Positions 37,861 through 46,986 of a stretch of 64,000 nucleotides of DNA are shown here, piece by piece. Every line of letters begins with the position of its first letter. Position 1 is the stretch's first letter. The notes under the pieces were generated by a model, which saw only the letters and a list, made by a program, of their open reading frames with translations, was not told where the DNA came from and made no database searches. The position numbers and the translations under genes are program-made. The stretch is from contig NC_020908.1 in the NCBI RefSeq assembly GCF_000155735.2, forward strand, positions 5,021,501-5,085,500, written 5' to 3'. Source of the DNA: Octadecabacter arcticus 238. GTDB lineage: Bacteria; Pseudomonadota; Alphaproteobacteria; Rhodobacterales; Rhodobacteraceae.

Positions 37861-38463
37861 ATGAGTAACTTCATTAATAATCTTCGCGACCTGAATGTTG
37901 GTGTGATGCACCCTAAGGGGAAGCATGCTGAGGAACTTCTGCAGCAAATTCACCGGATTGGCTGTCCCTTTGAAGCAATTTGGCCCATTCCTTCTTCACT
38001 GCCGAGAGGCATTGATGTGCTTTTTGTCGATATTGACGAGACCAGCCCTCTTGAGATCAAGCCGCTTCTTTCAAAATCGAAAGATGATCTTCCCGCGATA
38101 ATTGCAATGATTGCGTATGAGAACCCATCAGTTCTTGACGGTTTGTTCGAGATTGGAGCACACGCAGTCATCACTAAACCCGTCAGGGCAGCTGGGGTTA
38201 TGAGTTCTATACTTATGGCACGTCGCTACTGGTCAGAAACACGCAAGGCGGAGAAGGACATTAACAAACTCAAGTCTAAGCTTGAGAACGTTCAAAAAGT
38301 TAACGATGCGAAGTCTATTTTAATGCGTCATCGCGGGCTGAGTGACAAAGAAGCCTACGCAATCATTCGGAAGCAAGCGATGGCGAAGCGAGCAACAACT
38401 CTAGAAATCGCTCAATCAATTATAAATGCAGACGGGATCCTTAGCGAACTCGGCAACGATTAA
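37861..38463 (+). CDS. amiR: AmiR ANTAR-domain transcription antiterminator
   Basis: A 200-residue RNA-binding regulator. The N-terminal part (about 1-125) has a receiver-like fold with degenerate phosphorylation residues ([19 protein letters not shown]). A coiled coil (about 128-150) leads to the C-terminal ANTAR domain with [47 protein letters not shown], including the conserved A, R and AM residues. AmiR binds leader RNA and prevents termination; AmiC holds it inactive without amide. It starts 8 bases after amiC. The likely target is the hairpin leader at 29510-29589, 8 kb upstream in the same operon. Confidence 0.93.
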   Translation: MSNFINNLRDLNVGVMHPKGKHAEELLQQIHRIGCPFEAIWPIPSSLPRGIDVLFVDIDETSPLEIKPLLSKSKDDLPAIIAMIAYENPSVLDGLFEIGAHAVITKPVRAAGVMSSILMARRYWSETRKAEKDINKLKSKLENVQKVNDAKSILMRHRGLSDKEAYAIIRKQAMAKRATTLEIAQSIINADGILSELGND

Positions 38464-38492
38464 TCAAGAATACGAACCGAAGGAATAACACT

Positions 38493-40478
38493 GTGTCGAT
38501 ACCTCACAAGAGCGCAGCTTTTGCGCCTACAGAAGAATTTGTATCAAATGCCCATGTGGACGCCGCAAAGTATGACTCGATGTATGCGGCATCCATTGCC
38601 GATCCTGACGCGTTCTGGGGCGAGCACGGCAAACGAATCGACTGGATGAAACCCTACACCCAAGTCAAAGACGTGAACTATGCTTTGGGCAATGTGTCGA
38701 TCAACTGGTACGCTGACGGCACGTTAAACGTTTCTGCCAACTGCATTGATCGCCATTTGGCGACACGAGGCGATCAGACCGCGATCATTTGGGAACCTGA
38801 CAGCCCAACGGATGAAGCGCTGCAGATCACGTATAAGCAGTTACATGTTTCGGTCTCGAAAATGGCGAACGTGTTGAAAGGGTTGGGCGTCGGCAAAGGC
38901 GACCGCGTTGTCATCTACATGCCGATGATCCCAGAGGCCGCTTATGCGATGCTGGCCTGTGCCCGTATCGGCGCGATCCACTCCATCGTGTTTGCAGGGT
39001 TTTCTCCTGACGCTTTGGCAGCCCGTGTGAATGGCTCTGAGGCCAAAGTTGTTATCACCGCAGATGAGGCCCCACGAGGTGGGCGCAACACGCCGTTGAA
39101 ATCAAACGCTGATCAGGCGTTGCTGCATACTTCAGATAAAGTGAAATGCTTGGTCGTCAAACGCACCGGTGGGCAGACCACTTGGGTTGAAGGGCGCGAC
39201 TATGATTACAACGCACTCGCGACTGAGGCCTCGGCCGATTGTCCACCCGAAGAAATGAACGCCGAAGATCCGTTGTTTGTTCTTTATACCTCAGGCTCCA
39301 CTGGCATGCCCAAAGGTGTCGTTCATACGACGGGCGGTTATATCGTCTACGCGTCCATGACCCACGAAATCACGTTTGACTATAAAGAGGGTGATGTCTT
39401 TTGGTGTACTGCCGATGTGGGTTGGGTCACGGGACACAGTTATATCGTCTATGGTCCACTGGCCAACGGCGCGACCACTCTCATGTTTGAAGGTGTACCG
39501 ACCTATCCAGATGCCTCGCGTTTCTGGCAGGTTTGCGAGAAATACAAAGTTGCACAATTCTATACGGCCCCTACGGCCATTCGTGCGTTGATGGCGCAGG
39601 GTGATGAATTCGTTAAAGGCACCGACCTGAGCAGTTTGAAACTGCTGGGCACCGTGGGTGAACCTATCAATCCCGAAGCGTGGAACTGGTACAATGAAGT
39701 AGTGGGTGGCGGCAATTGCCCCATCGTGGACACTTGGTGGCAGACCGAAACAGGCGGTCACTTGATGACGCCCCTGCCCGGCGCACATGCGATGAAGCCC
39801 GGATCGGCCATGAAGCCATTCTTTGGCATCGAACCTGTGGTGCTTGAACCAGCCACCGGTGAAATCGTCGAGGGCAATGACGTCGAAGGCGTCTTGTGCA
39901 TCAAAGACAGCTGGCCAGGTCAGATGCGCTCTGTCTGGGGTGACCATGAGCGGTTCGAGAAGACCTATTTCGCGGACTATGAGGGTTACTATTTCACCGG
40001 CGACGGCTGCAAACGCGATGCAGACGGCGACTACTGGATCACTGGCCGCGTTGATGATGTGATCAACGTTTCTGGTCACCGCATGGGTACTGCGGAAGTC
40101 GAAAGCGCACTGGTCGCACACCCCAAAGTCGCGGAAGCCGCTGTTGTGGGTTATCCACACGACATCAAAGGCCAAGGCATCTACTGTTACATCACGTTGA
40201 TGAACGGCGAAGTTGCTACAGAAGAGTTGCGCTTCGAGTTGCGCAAATGGGTCCGCACTGAGATCGGCCCCATCGCCTCTCCTGACTTAATCCAGTGGGC
40301 ACCGGGTCTTCCAAAAACCCGTTCCGGGAAAATCATGCGCCGCATCTTGCGCAAGATTGCCGAGAATGATTTTGGCGCGCTGGGTGACACATCCACGCTG
40401 GCCGATCCAAGTGTGGTCGAGGAGTTGATCAAAAATCGCATGGTAATCCCCCCTAAAATTAGTGGTGTTCAAAAGTAG
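38493..40478 (+). CDS. acs: Acetyl-CoA synthetase, C-terminus altered by an IS
   Basis: A 661-residue AMP-forming acetyl-CoA synthetase. Core motifs are [19 protein letters not shown] (about 268-286, P-loop), the acetate-pocket/Trp region [13 protein letters not shown] (about 411-423), [38 protein letters not shown], and the regulated lysine region [17 protein letters not shown] near residue 613. It starts at GTG 38493 after AAGGA. The final residues [12 protein letters not shown] are encoded by the terminal sequence of a truncated IS3-family element, replacing the normal end, but all known functional motifs remain. Its codon use is closer to the core genome than to the ami genes. It would activate acetate released by AmiE. 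Confidence 0.93.
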   Translation: MSIPHKSAAFAPTEEFVSNAHVDAAKYDSMYAASIADPDAFWGEHGKRIDWMKPYTQVKDVNYALGNVSINWYADGTLNVSANCIDRHLATRGDQTAIIWEPDSPTDEALQITYKQLHVSVSKMANVLKGLGVGKGDRVVIYMPMIPEAAYAMLACARIGAIHSIVFAGFSPDALAARVNGSEAKVVITADEAPRGGRNTPLKSNADQALLHTSDKVKCLVVKRTGGQTTWVEGRDYDYNALATEASADCPPEEMNAEDPLFVLYTSGSTGMPKGVVHTTGGYIVYASMTHEITFDYKEGDVFWCTADVGWVTGHSYIVYGPLANGATTLMFEGVPTYPDASRFWQVCEKYKVAQFYTAPTAIRALMAQGDEFVKGTDLSSLKLLGTVGEPINPEAWNWYNEVVGGGNCPIVDTWWQTETGGHLMTPLPGAHAMKPGSAMKPFFGIEPVVLEPATGEIVEGNDVEGVLCIKDSWPGQMRSVWGDHERFEKTYFADYEGYYFTGDGCKRDADGDYWITGRVDDVINVSGHRMGTAEVESALVAHPKVAEAAVVGYPHDIKGQGIYCYITLMNGEVATEELRFELRKWVRTEIGPIASPDLIQWAPGLPKTRSGKIMRRILRKIAENDFGALGDTSTLADPSVVEELIKNRMVIPPKISGVQK

Positions 40479-40512
40479 AATTTTCTCGGCAAGATATTTG
40501 AGGAGATTTACG

Positions 40513-40690
40513 ATGAAGACAGCACGATATGGCGACGCCAAGATCATGGGTATCTTTAAGCAGGAGGAGGGTGGCACGCCGGTCTCTGAGCTGTGTCGCG
40601 AACATGGGATTAGCAACGCAAACTTCTACAAATGGCGAGCGAAGTTTGGCGGGATGGATGCGTCTTTGATCACTGAGATGAAGGACATGA
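40513..40690 (+). pseudogene. IS3-family OrfA fragment (different element)
   Basis: MKTARYGDAKIMGIFKQEEGGTPVSELCREHGISNANFYKWRAKFGGMDASLITEMKDM is the HTH_8-type N-terminal part of an IS3-group OrfA, which normally continues with a leucine zipper. It stops abruptly near 40690 where ectoine-gene sequence begins on the other strand. The element's left end begins near 40441 with TGGTAATCCCCCCTAAAATT, inside the end of acs. So the rest of the element and everything between acs and eutC has been lost. Confidence 0.85.
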
Positions 40691-40949
40691 GGCTAGGCAG
40701 ACCCAGTTTGGGGTTGTCGAAAAAGCCAGGGCTCATCTTGATGGCAAATCCGTCCAGCCCCGGCACATAAGTGGTTTTCACATCCACCTCGCCATTGTGC
40801 TCAGGCACATGAAAGCTAAGGACCGGCGGCATTTGAACATCTTTGGTCGCCAGAAGGTAAAACGCCTCCTCCACACAGGCCACCGCATCACCATCCAGCG
40901 GAACGGCTTTACGCAGATCAGCCTCGGTCAGGATCTTGATTTCAGGCAT
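40690..40949 (-). pseudogene. eutC: Ectoine utilization protein EutC, N-terminal fragment
   Basis: MPEIKILTEADLRKAVPLDGDAVACVEEAFYLLATKDVQMPPVLSFHVPEHNGEVDVKTTYVPGLDGFAIKMSPGFFDNPKLGLPSL is the start of the ornithine-cyclodeaminase-fold protein EutC of (hydroxy)ectoine degradation. Full-length proteins are about 330 residues; only about 86 remain before an IS3 fragment. Its start overlaps the eutB stop by 8 bases, the usual eutBC arrangement. Confidence 0.85.
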
Positions 40950-41955
40950 CCGGCCCCCCCGTTGCGTTAGTTTCAGTTGCCACGTCAAAATTTTCACGGT
41001 CGATCAAGCGCTTGTGCAGGGCCATGTCGATGTTCTGCCCACTGATCAGCGACACGCAGCGGCCCGGCGCGTCAATTTTGCCCGCCAGAAGTGCTGCGAT
41101 GCCGACACTGCCCGACCCTTCGATGATCTGTCGCTCCTGCCAATAGGCATGGCAGATGGCTTCGGCGATCTCGGCCTCAGAAACCAGAACAATGTCGTCG
41201 ACGAGATTTTTCGTCATTTCAAAGGTATATGCATTATCCAAGCCGATGCCGCCTCCTAGAGAATCCGCAAGCGTTTCTTGCTCCTCCACAAGAATGGGTT
41301 TGCCCGCCTGCAAGCTTTCGTACATGGCAGCACCGCGCTCCATCGAGATACCAATGACCCTGATGTTCGGGTTCACCGCCTTCATCACTATGGCCACGCC
41401 TGAGATTAACCCTCCGCCTGAAAGTGGAACCAGAACCGTGTCCATATCCGGGGCCTGTTCCAGCATCTCCAACGCGACAGTACTTTGACCCGCAATGATG
41501 TTAGGGTGATCAAAGGGCGGCAGCATCACCATGCCTTCAGCCACCAACCGGTCCACCTCCAACTGCGCATCATCTTGTGAGCGGCCCACAATACGCACCT
41601 CGGCACCATAGGATTTGATGCCCTCAACTTTGTTCTGTGGCACCAGTTCCGACATGCAGATGATACAGCGCACCCCGGCCTGCGCGGCGGCATAGGCCAG
41701 TCCACGCCCGTGGTTCCCTGTCGACACCCCCACGACACCCATCGCGCGCTCCGCATCTGTGAGGGACAGAATCGCATTGGTTGCGCCGCGCAGTTTAAAG
41801 CTACCAGTGATCTGCGTTTGTTCGAGCTTGAGTGAAATGTCAGAGTCGGTTCGCGCACTCAGCAATGGGGACCCGATCAGTGGTGTTAAGCGTATGCGGC
41901 CCGCAATGCGCGCCCGCGCAGCAAAGCTGTGCTGAAGGGTGATTTTCGATGTCAT
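40942..41955 (-). CDS. eutB: Hydroxyectoine utilization dehydratase EutB
   Basis: A 337-residue PLP-dependent fold-type II enzyme of the threonine/serine dehydratase family. The PLP lysine lies in ITGSFKLRGATNAIL (about 47-61), the phosphate-binding glycines in LSGGGLISGVAIV, and GNHGRGLAYAAAQAG is the conserved substrate loop. It is called EutB because it is directly coupled to an EutC start. It probably acts in converting hydroxyectoine-derived intermediates. ATG 41955 is favoured over an upstream ATG by the family start MTSKITL. Its downstream partner is destroyed and upstream neighbours are IS DNA, so the pathway cannot run from this locus alone. Confidence 0.85.
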   Translation of the reverse strand: MTSKITLQHSFAARARIAGRIRLTPLIGSPLLSARTDSDISLKLEQTQITGSFKLRGATNAILSLTDAERAMGVVGVSTGNHGRGLAYAAAQAGVRCIICMSELVPQNKVEGIKSYGAEVRIVGRSQDDAQLEVDRLVAEGMVMLPPFDHPNIIAGQSTVALEMLEQAPDMDTVLVPLSGGGLISGVAIVMKAVNPNIRVIGISMERGAAMYESLQAGKPILVEEQETLADSLGGGIGLDNAYTFEMTKNLVDDIVLVSEAEIAEAICHAYWQERQIIEGSGSVGIAALLAGKIDAPGRCVSLISGQNIDMALHKRLIDRENFDVATETNATGGPDA

Positions 41956-42081
41956 ATAGTTGCTCGCAATCACGTTAGAGTTCAAAAAGTTTGCCAAAGC
42001 CTGGCACAGGTTCGTTCAGACCTGCCAGTCGCAAGCAGCGCCAGATCATGGCCTGATTTGAGGTGATCACCGTAAACGGTT

Positions 42082-42200
42082 TTAGGACTTTTTGTCAAAG
42101 TTCCAGGGCATGAGTTTATCGATGCGGGTGGATGGAGGCCAGCGGCGATGGCTTCGAGTGTTGTCTTAAGGTAGGCATATGTGAAGCGAACAGTATGATC
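42082..42200 (-). pseudogene. IS66-family transposase, C-terminal remnant
   Basis: Read with one frameshift, the minus strand gives YAYLKTTLEAIAAGWPPSTRIDKLMPWNFDKKS followed by a stop, which is the IS66_C terminal part of IS66 transposases (typically ...IDALMPWNF). The GTAAACGGTTTTAGG just beyond the stop resembles an IS66 end. All upstream transposase sequence is gone. Confidence 0.7.
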
Positions 42201-42314
42201 GTAAGGCAGCAGGAAGATTACCAAAAAATCGGCGAACCCTTTAGGTTCTAAGATAACGGTAAGCGGGAATGTTACCACAAATATCGAGAGGTTTAATGAG
42301 TATATTCAATATCA

Positions 42315-43719
42315 AATAGCAATGAGCTATGACTGAATCTGGTGTTTGAGTGGTTTGAAGGTTGGCGGCGTATCTGGTTGAATTGTTGTTGGAAGACAGC
42401 AGCCCAACCAAAGGAGATACACCACCATGGGAACTACTAACATTGTTGATTTTGCGCGTCGAGACGAGATGACGGACGCGTTGACGGAGTTGCTGAAAAC
42501 GGGAGCACAACAATTGATCGCGACAGCAGTTGAGGCTGAGCTTGTCAGTTATTTGGCGCAATTTACCGGCTTACGCACCGATGCCGGTCACGCGGCAGTC
42601 GTGCGTAATGGACATCATCCGGCCCGCCCGTTTCAAACGGGCATTGGCCCTGTGAGCGTGCGCATTCCAAAGGTTCGGTCCAAGGACGGCACACCGGTGA
42701 CATTCCGGTCTGCCCTGGTGCCGCCCTATGTGCGTCGCACGAAGACGCTGGAAGCGGCCTTGCCATGGCTTTACCTCAAAGGGATCTCCAGCGGCGAGAT
42801 GGCTCCCGCCCTCAAGGTTCTTCTGGGCCCAGATGCCGTTGGCTTGTCGGCTAATACGGTTTCGCGTTTAAAACGCGATTGGGCCAATGAATACGAGGCT
42901 TGGAAAGGCGCTGAGTTAGATGACGAGCCCATCGTCTATATCTGGGCCGACGGCGTTCACAGCGGCCTTCGGGGCGAGGATGACAAGCTCTGTGCCCTTG
43001 TTATTATTGGGGTAACTGCCCGTGGCAAGAAGCGATTTCTGGCAATTGAGGATGGGGTGCGCGAGTCCACGCAGAGCTGGCGCGAGGTTCTGCTTAACCT
43101 CAAAAGCCGAGGCATGAATGCGCCCAAACTGGCCATCGGGGACGGTGCCATGGGGTTTTGGGCGGCCATGGACGAAGTCTATCCTGAGACCCGCCATCAA
43201 CGCTATTGGCAACACAAAACGATGAACGTGCTCAATTGTTTACCCAAGCTGTCTCAGCCAAAAGCCAAGGCCGCGCTGCACGACATCTGGCAGGCCGAGA
43301 CCAAAGTCGATGCAGAAAAGGCGTTCGATCTGTTCATCAAAACCTACGAACCCAAATACCCCAAGGCCACACTATGCCTGCAAAAAGATCGTGAGGAACT
43401 CATGGCATTCTTCGACTTTCCGGCGCAGCATTGGCAAAGCATCCGCACTAGCAATCCAATTGAATCGGCCTTCGCGACGATCCGGCATCGTACCAAGCGT
43501 TCAAAGGGCTGCCTGTCACGCGATGGCATGCTGCACATGATGTTCAAACTGGGGCAATGTGCTGAGCAAAATTGGAGGAAGCTACGCGGCTTTGACTACC
43601 TCGCAAAAGTCATCACAGGCGTCACGTTCAAAGACGGAATCGAAACCACAAACCCCGACCAGATCACCGCATGACCAACAATACTCAAACACCAGATTTG
43701 ACAATAACTCAATAGCAAT
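42315..43719 (+). mobile_element. IS256-family element with 9-bp target duplication
   Basis: The element spans 42324-43710. The ends match over GAGCTATGACTGAATCTGG and (complement of the right end) GAGTTATTGTCAAATCTGG, both continuing TGTTTGAGT. The direct repeat AATAGCAAT at 42315-42323 and 43711-43719 is a 9-bp target duplication, normal for IS256. It carries an intact transposase and looks complete and recently inserted. It is unrelated at the sequence level to the IS256 element at 22673. Confidence 0.93.
42427..43674 (+). CDS. IS256-family transposase
   Basis: A 415-residue mutator-type transposase, intact. Visible are the N-terminal MTDALTELLKTGAQQLIATAVEAELVSYL, the zinc-finger-like/HTH region RNGHHPARPFQTGIGPVSVRIPKVR, catalytic Asp residues in IVYIWADGVHSGLRG and KLAIGDGAMGFWAAM, the RHQRYWQHKTMNVLNCLPK region and the Glu-containing RTSNPIESAFATIRHRTKRSKG. 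An AAGGAGA site precedes ATG 42427. Confidence 0.93.
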   Translation: MGTTNIVDFARRDEMTDALTELLKTGAQQLIATAVEAELVSYLAQFTGLRTDAGHAAVVRNGHHPARPFQTGIGPVSVRIPKVRSKDGTPVTFRSALVPPYVRRTKTLEAALPWLYLKGISSGEMAPALKVLLGPDAVGLSANTVSRLKRDWANEYEAWKGAELDDEPIVYIWADGVHSGLRGEDDKLCALVIIGVTARGKKRFLAIEDGVRESTQSWREVLLNLKSRGMNAPKLAIGDGAMGFWAAMDEVYPETRHQRYWQHKTMNVLNCLPKLSQPKAKAALHDIWQAETKVDAEKAFDLFIKTYEPKYPKATLCLQKDREELMAFFDFPAQHWQSIRTSNPIESAFATIRHRTKRSKGCLSRDGMLHMMFKLGQCAEQNWRKLRGFDYLAKVITGVTFKDGIETTNPDQITA

Positions 43720-43751
43720 CCCGCACGCTTGCACTGTCTCCCGACAGTTGG

Positions 43752-44842
43752 GGCTTTGTTGAACAAATCTTCCTAAGGTTGTGCCTCTCCTTACCCCAGA
43801 CGGACTTAGCCTATGGCCACGGTACTGGGTATGCCAAGAGCTGTGAAGCCATTTAGGATTGCCGCACGTATCTGGATCTCGGCAACCTGGCGATCGAAGT
43901 CACGCGCGGAGAGGCGCTGACCAAGCAGTTTGACGCAATGCATCTTTGTTTCGACGCGGCTTCGGCGGTGATACCCGGTTACTTGCCGCCACAATGCGCG
44001 ACCGAGATACTTTGAGGATCGAATCGCTTCATTTTGCGCCTTAGCTCCGGGTGTGTCAGGTTTCCACAGCTTGGCGTTCTTGCGTGGTGGAATGACAGCA
44101 TTTGCATTGCGGGCAGCGATCGCATCATGGCATTTTCGGGTATCGTAAGCACCGTCCCCTGTGACAGTGCCAATCTCTTGGTCCGGCGGGATCTGATCGA
44201 GTAGGTCAGGTAACATGGGTGCGTCCATTGCCCGGCAGTGGTTTGTTTGCAAACCATGAAAGGTGCCGATGCTGCTACTCGTGACCTCGACAGCACGTAT
44301 CTCCAGTTTTTGCTCATCGATACCAATGTGGATCTTGCGCTAAAGGCGGCGTTTAGGGCCGCCATGCTTACGCGCGTTCCACTCTCCTTCGCCCTCAACT
44401 TTAATGCCAATGCTATCGATGAGCAGATGTAACTGCCCCGGTGAGCCCCGATAGGGAATGGCGACCGGCAATGGCTTCCGTCGCCAACACAAGGTGCGAA
44501 AGTCTGGCACTGTCCAGTTCAGCCTGATCAATTCCAGCAGACTTTCGACAAAGCCAGCCGTCTGCCTCAAAGGCAAACCCAACAGTACTTTGATCGTCAG
44601 GTGAGGCTTGTATCGCCGCATCGCTATAAGCCTTTTGACGTCCGCGTGCGCCAGAAGGCTTCGCCTCCCACGACATCTCAGCGTCAAACCAAACCGAAAG
44701 GGACCAACACTGCTTCAGCGCTCGGTTGTAATCTGACCAGTTCCTGGTCTTGTAAGTCGTCGGTGTCCAGCTGCTCATGGCAGTCAGCTACCACACTGGA
44801 TTCACAACATGAATCCTCTCAGCCGATTTGTGCAAAAAAGCC
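43752..44842 (-). mobile_element. IS5-family element, decayed copy
   Basis: Terminal repeats GGCTTTGTTGAACAAATC (43752-43769) and GATTTGTGCAAAAAAGCC (44825-44842) are mutated versions of the perfect repeats of the IS5 element at 24322. The transposase inside carries a frameshift and a nonsense codon. It interrupts another, shorter IS5-type fragment that continues at 44843. Confidence 0.85.
43806..44778 (-). pseudogene. IS5-family transposase, frameshifted with a nonsense codon
   Basis: Closely related to the intact transposase at 24388. It starts MSSWTPTTYKTRNWSDYNRALKQ at 44778, shifts frame near 44610 around AIQASPDDQSTVG (the intact copy reads AIQACLTFKVLFG), then runs through KVLLGLPLRQTAGFVESLLELI to KRRL, where TAG at 44340-44342 replaces the Trp codon of KRRLWRKIHIG. 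The same frame then continues to the normal end at 43806. Two independent lesions show an older insertion than the 24-kb copy. Confidence 0.9.
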
Positions 44843-45155
44843 GAGGATTACGGTAAAAACTCGTGAATTACTGGCAGGTGTTTGCTGCCAAAGTCTCTTG
44901 ACTGACGAGGCCTTTGATGCGGACTGGCTTCGGGAGTTATTGGCTGAACGGAGCATTGAGGCCATTATTCCACCAAAATCCAATCGTAAAAATCCAGCAT
45001 CATGCGACATGGAGATCTACAAGTGGAGGCACCTCGTGGAAAATTTCTTTCAGAAACTCAAAGAATTCAAACGCGTAGCAATGCGTGCGTGCAAAGCCGA
45101 TACCAGCTTCGAAGCCATGATAAACATTGGAGCAATAATCATTCGCACAAGATGA
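44843..45155 (+). pseudogene. IS5-type transposase, C-terminal fragment (second type)
   Basis: The frame reads SLLTDEAFDADWLRELLAERSIEAIIPPKSNRKNPASCDMEIYKWRHLVENFFQKLKEFKRVAMRACKADTSFEAMINIGAIIIRTR, the C-terminal catalytic part (with the Glu in the RHLVENFF motif) of an IS5/IS427-group transposase. The N-terminal half is missing because the decayed IS5 element was inserted directly upstream. Confidence 0.8.
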
Positions 45156-45187
45156 ATATCAACAGGCCCTAGAATGACATATTCCTA

Positions 45188-46320
45188 TGAATAAGTTCAG
45201 ATAGATGTGAGTCAAAATTTTGTTGCCAAGATTTAGGCGACCTCGGAGACTGAGAATTGAAAGAAACCAGCTCACGAGGCCAATATGCAAATCATCGGAC
45301 TGCACAAGAACGTTTATAAACTTTATGCTTGGGCGCGGACACAAGAATGTTTGGACGTGTACCGTATCAAATACGAAGGTCAGGTTCGGCAATGGGACGA
45401 CTTACGTACAGAGGGCGTTTCTCTATCAAAGTGCGCTGAATTCGTCGGCATCTCGCGCGCGACATATTACCGTCACAAGCGTATTTTGAAGGATTTGGCG
45501 CAGGCAATCATACCGCCTTCAAAGGCTCCCAAACGCTGCAACAAGTCACAGTGGGGCGAGGCAGAAAAGCAATTGGTGCTTGAGGCCCGCCGCGACAATG
45601 AAACCTACGGTAAGGAGAAAATAGGGGCCATCTTGCGTCGCGACAAAAAGCAAACCATGAGCGATAGCACCGTGGGGCGCATTTTGAGCTTTCTAAGGAA
45701 AAAAGGCCTGATCACACGATCAAGATCTGCGCCCCAAAAGCGCAAGCGTAATTTTTCCAAGGGGCATGCCAAGGGATGGAAATATAGGGATTACAAAGAT
45801 ATTGTGGTTGGCGAGCGTGTGCAGATCGATCATATGACTGCCACGAAGAACGGCGTCACGTGCAAACACTTTCAAGCCTGGGAGAGGTGTAGCAAGCATA
45901 TCCACGCGCAAGTTTATTCGAATGCCACGGCACGCTCTGCCAAACGGTTTTTGCAAGAACTCGTGGAAATAGCTCCCTATAAGATCATCTCAATTCAAGT
46001 CGATGGCGGGTCTGAGTTTATGGCCGATTTTGAGACAGCGTGCGAACAGATGGAGATCCCGCTCATTGTGCTGCCGCCAGCAAGGCCAAAATACAACGGT
46101 GGTGTCGAGCGCGGTAACCGCACCTTCCGCGAAGAGTTCTATGCATGTCGTGATCTCATTGCCGACAGCATAGGAGCGATGCGGTTTGAACTTCGAAAAG
46201 CCGTCAATAAATACAACACATTCAGGCCTCATCATGCCTTGAAAGGCAAGACACCAATGGAGTACATTCGAATCACTCAGGCCAAAGTCGTGTGAGTCTC
46301 AAAACACCTGAACCTATACA
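45188..46320 (+). mobile_element. IS481-like element
   Basis: A single intact integrase-type gene is bounded by imperfect inverted repeats TGAATAAGTTCAG (45188-45200) and, on the complement of the right side, TGTATAGGTTCAG (46308-46320), 11 of 13 matching. No target duplication is evident. The right end abuts a truncated IS3 copy. The boundaries are my inference from the repeats. Confidence 0.65.
45285..46295 (+). CDS. IS481-like/integrase-core transposase
   Basis: A 336-residue protein with an N-terminal helix-turn-helix (CAEFVGISRATYYRHKRIL), a second HTH-like segment, and an integrase (rve) core. The catalytic residues are in GERVQIDHMTA (Asp), SIQVDGGSEFMADF (Asp) and YNGGVERGNRTFREEFY (Glu). 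The C-terminus RPHHALKGKTPMEYI is the usual end of IS481/IS3-type transposases. The frame is intact. The exact IS family (IS481 or an unclassified group) needs comparison with a reference set. Confidence 0.85.
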   Translation: MQIIGLHKNVYKLYAWARTQECLDVYRIKYEGQVRQWDDLRTEGVSLSKCAEFVGISRATYYRHKRILKDLAQAIIPPSKAPKRCNKSQWGEAEKQLVLEARRDNETYGKEKIGAILRRDKKQTMSDSTVGRILSFLRKKGLITRSRSAPQKRKRNFSKGHAKGWKYRDYKDIVVGERVQIDHMTATKNGVTCKHFQAWERCSKHIHAQVYSNATARSAKRFLQELVEIAPYKIISIQVDGGSEFMADFETACEQMEIPLIVLPPARPKYNGGVERGNRTFREEFYACRDLIADSIGAMRFELRKAVNKYNTFRPHHALKGKTPMEYIRITQAKVV

Positions 46321-46507
46321 GCAATACCTGGTCTCTTTCCCTTTCCGGCAGAGCCCGCGAAGACGCTGCGCGCGGTGGGCGTGTGCGTGGTGGTGCCGTC
46401 AGCGCCGCACGCTGTCGAAGAACGCTCGCGCGCGATAATGATAGCGCGGCGCAGACAGCCGAGGTCAAGCCGCTGCCGGTGGGCAATGCAATCGCGACGG
46501 CCATCAT
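46321..46507 (-). pseudogene. IS3-family OrfB, N-terminal fragment
   Basis: The first 60 or so codons match OrfB at 27023 ([40 protein letters not shown] and on to [10 protein letters not shown]) before similarity ends at the border with the IS481-like element. The catalytic DDE domain is absent. Confidence 0.88.
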
Positions 46508-46986
46508 GATTTGCCGCTGCGCTCTTGCGTCTGCTCCATCTCGTCCAGAAGTCCCACCACTTTTTTTTGGATGGCAATGATGGCTTCCGCCTGATCCAGA
46601 CGGCGCCGCAAGGCTGTCACCTCACGGTTGGCCTTGGCCAGCTCAGCTTGCAATGGATTGGCAGGTGCCTTTTGTGGGCCACGGCGCATTGGCTGCAATG
46701 CACCCAATGTGCCGGCCGCCCGCGCACGGCGCCAATCGGTCAGTGCAGAGGAATAAAGCCCCTCCCGCCGTAGAATGGCGGAAACCCCGCCAGTGTCTGC
46801 CACTTGGTCCGTCTCATCCAGAATGCGCAGTTTGTATTTGGCTGTGAAGTTGCGTCGCTTCGGGATGCTCGTCAGTTCCGCTGTGGGAGCCAACGGCGCA
46901 TTAACAACGCGGGGAGGCGACGTTGGGGCAAAAACGGCTCCAGATCCAGCATCTGGCGAAAGTGGTGATTGTGAAGGCATAACCAT
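46504..46986 (-). CDS. IS3-family transposase subunit OrfA (copy in truncated element)
   Basis: A complete 160-residue OrfA differing from the copy at 26544 by very few residues (GAVFAPT for GAVLAPT, KKVVGLL for KKVAGLL). It has the same HTH and coiled-coil parts. OrfB is truncated, so no complete transposase can be made from this copy. Confidence 0.88.
   Translation of the reverse strand: MVMPSQSPLSPDAGSGAVFAPTSPPRVVNAPLAPTAELTSIPKRRNFTAKYKLRILDETDQVADTGGVSAILRREGLYSSALTDWRRARAAGTLGALQPMRRGPQKAPANPLQAELAKANREVTALRRRLDQAEAIIAIQKKVVGLLDEMEQTQERSGKS

Noticed and set aside
39291..40175. Long open frame (294 codons) on the minus strand
   Set aside because: It is antisense to the well-supported acs gene and its translation resembles nothing; it follows from codon bias of the real gene.
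24322..44842. Composite transposon bounded by the two IS5 copies
   Set aside because: The copies differ clearly, one is decayed with mutated ends, neither has a target duplication, and the outer ends do not match, so mobilisation as a unit is not supported.
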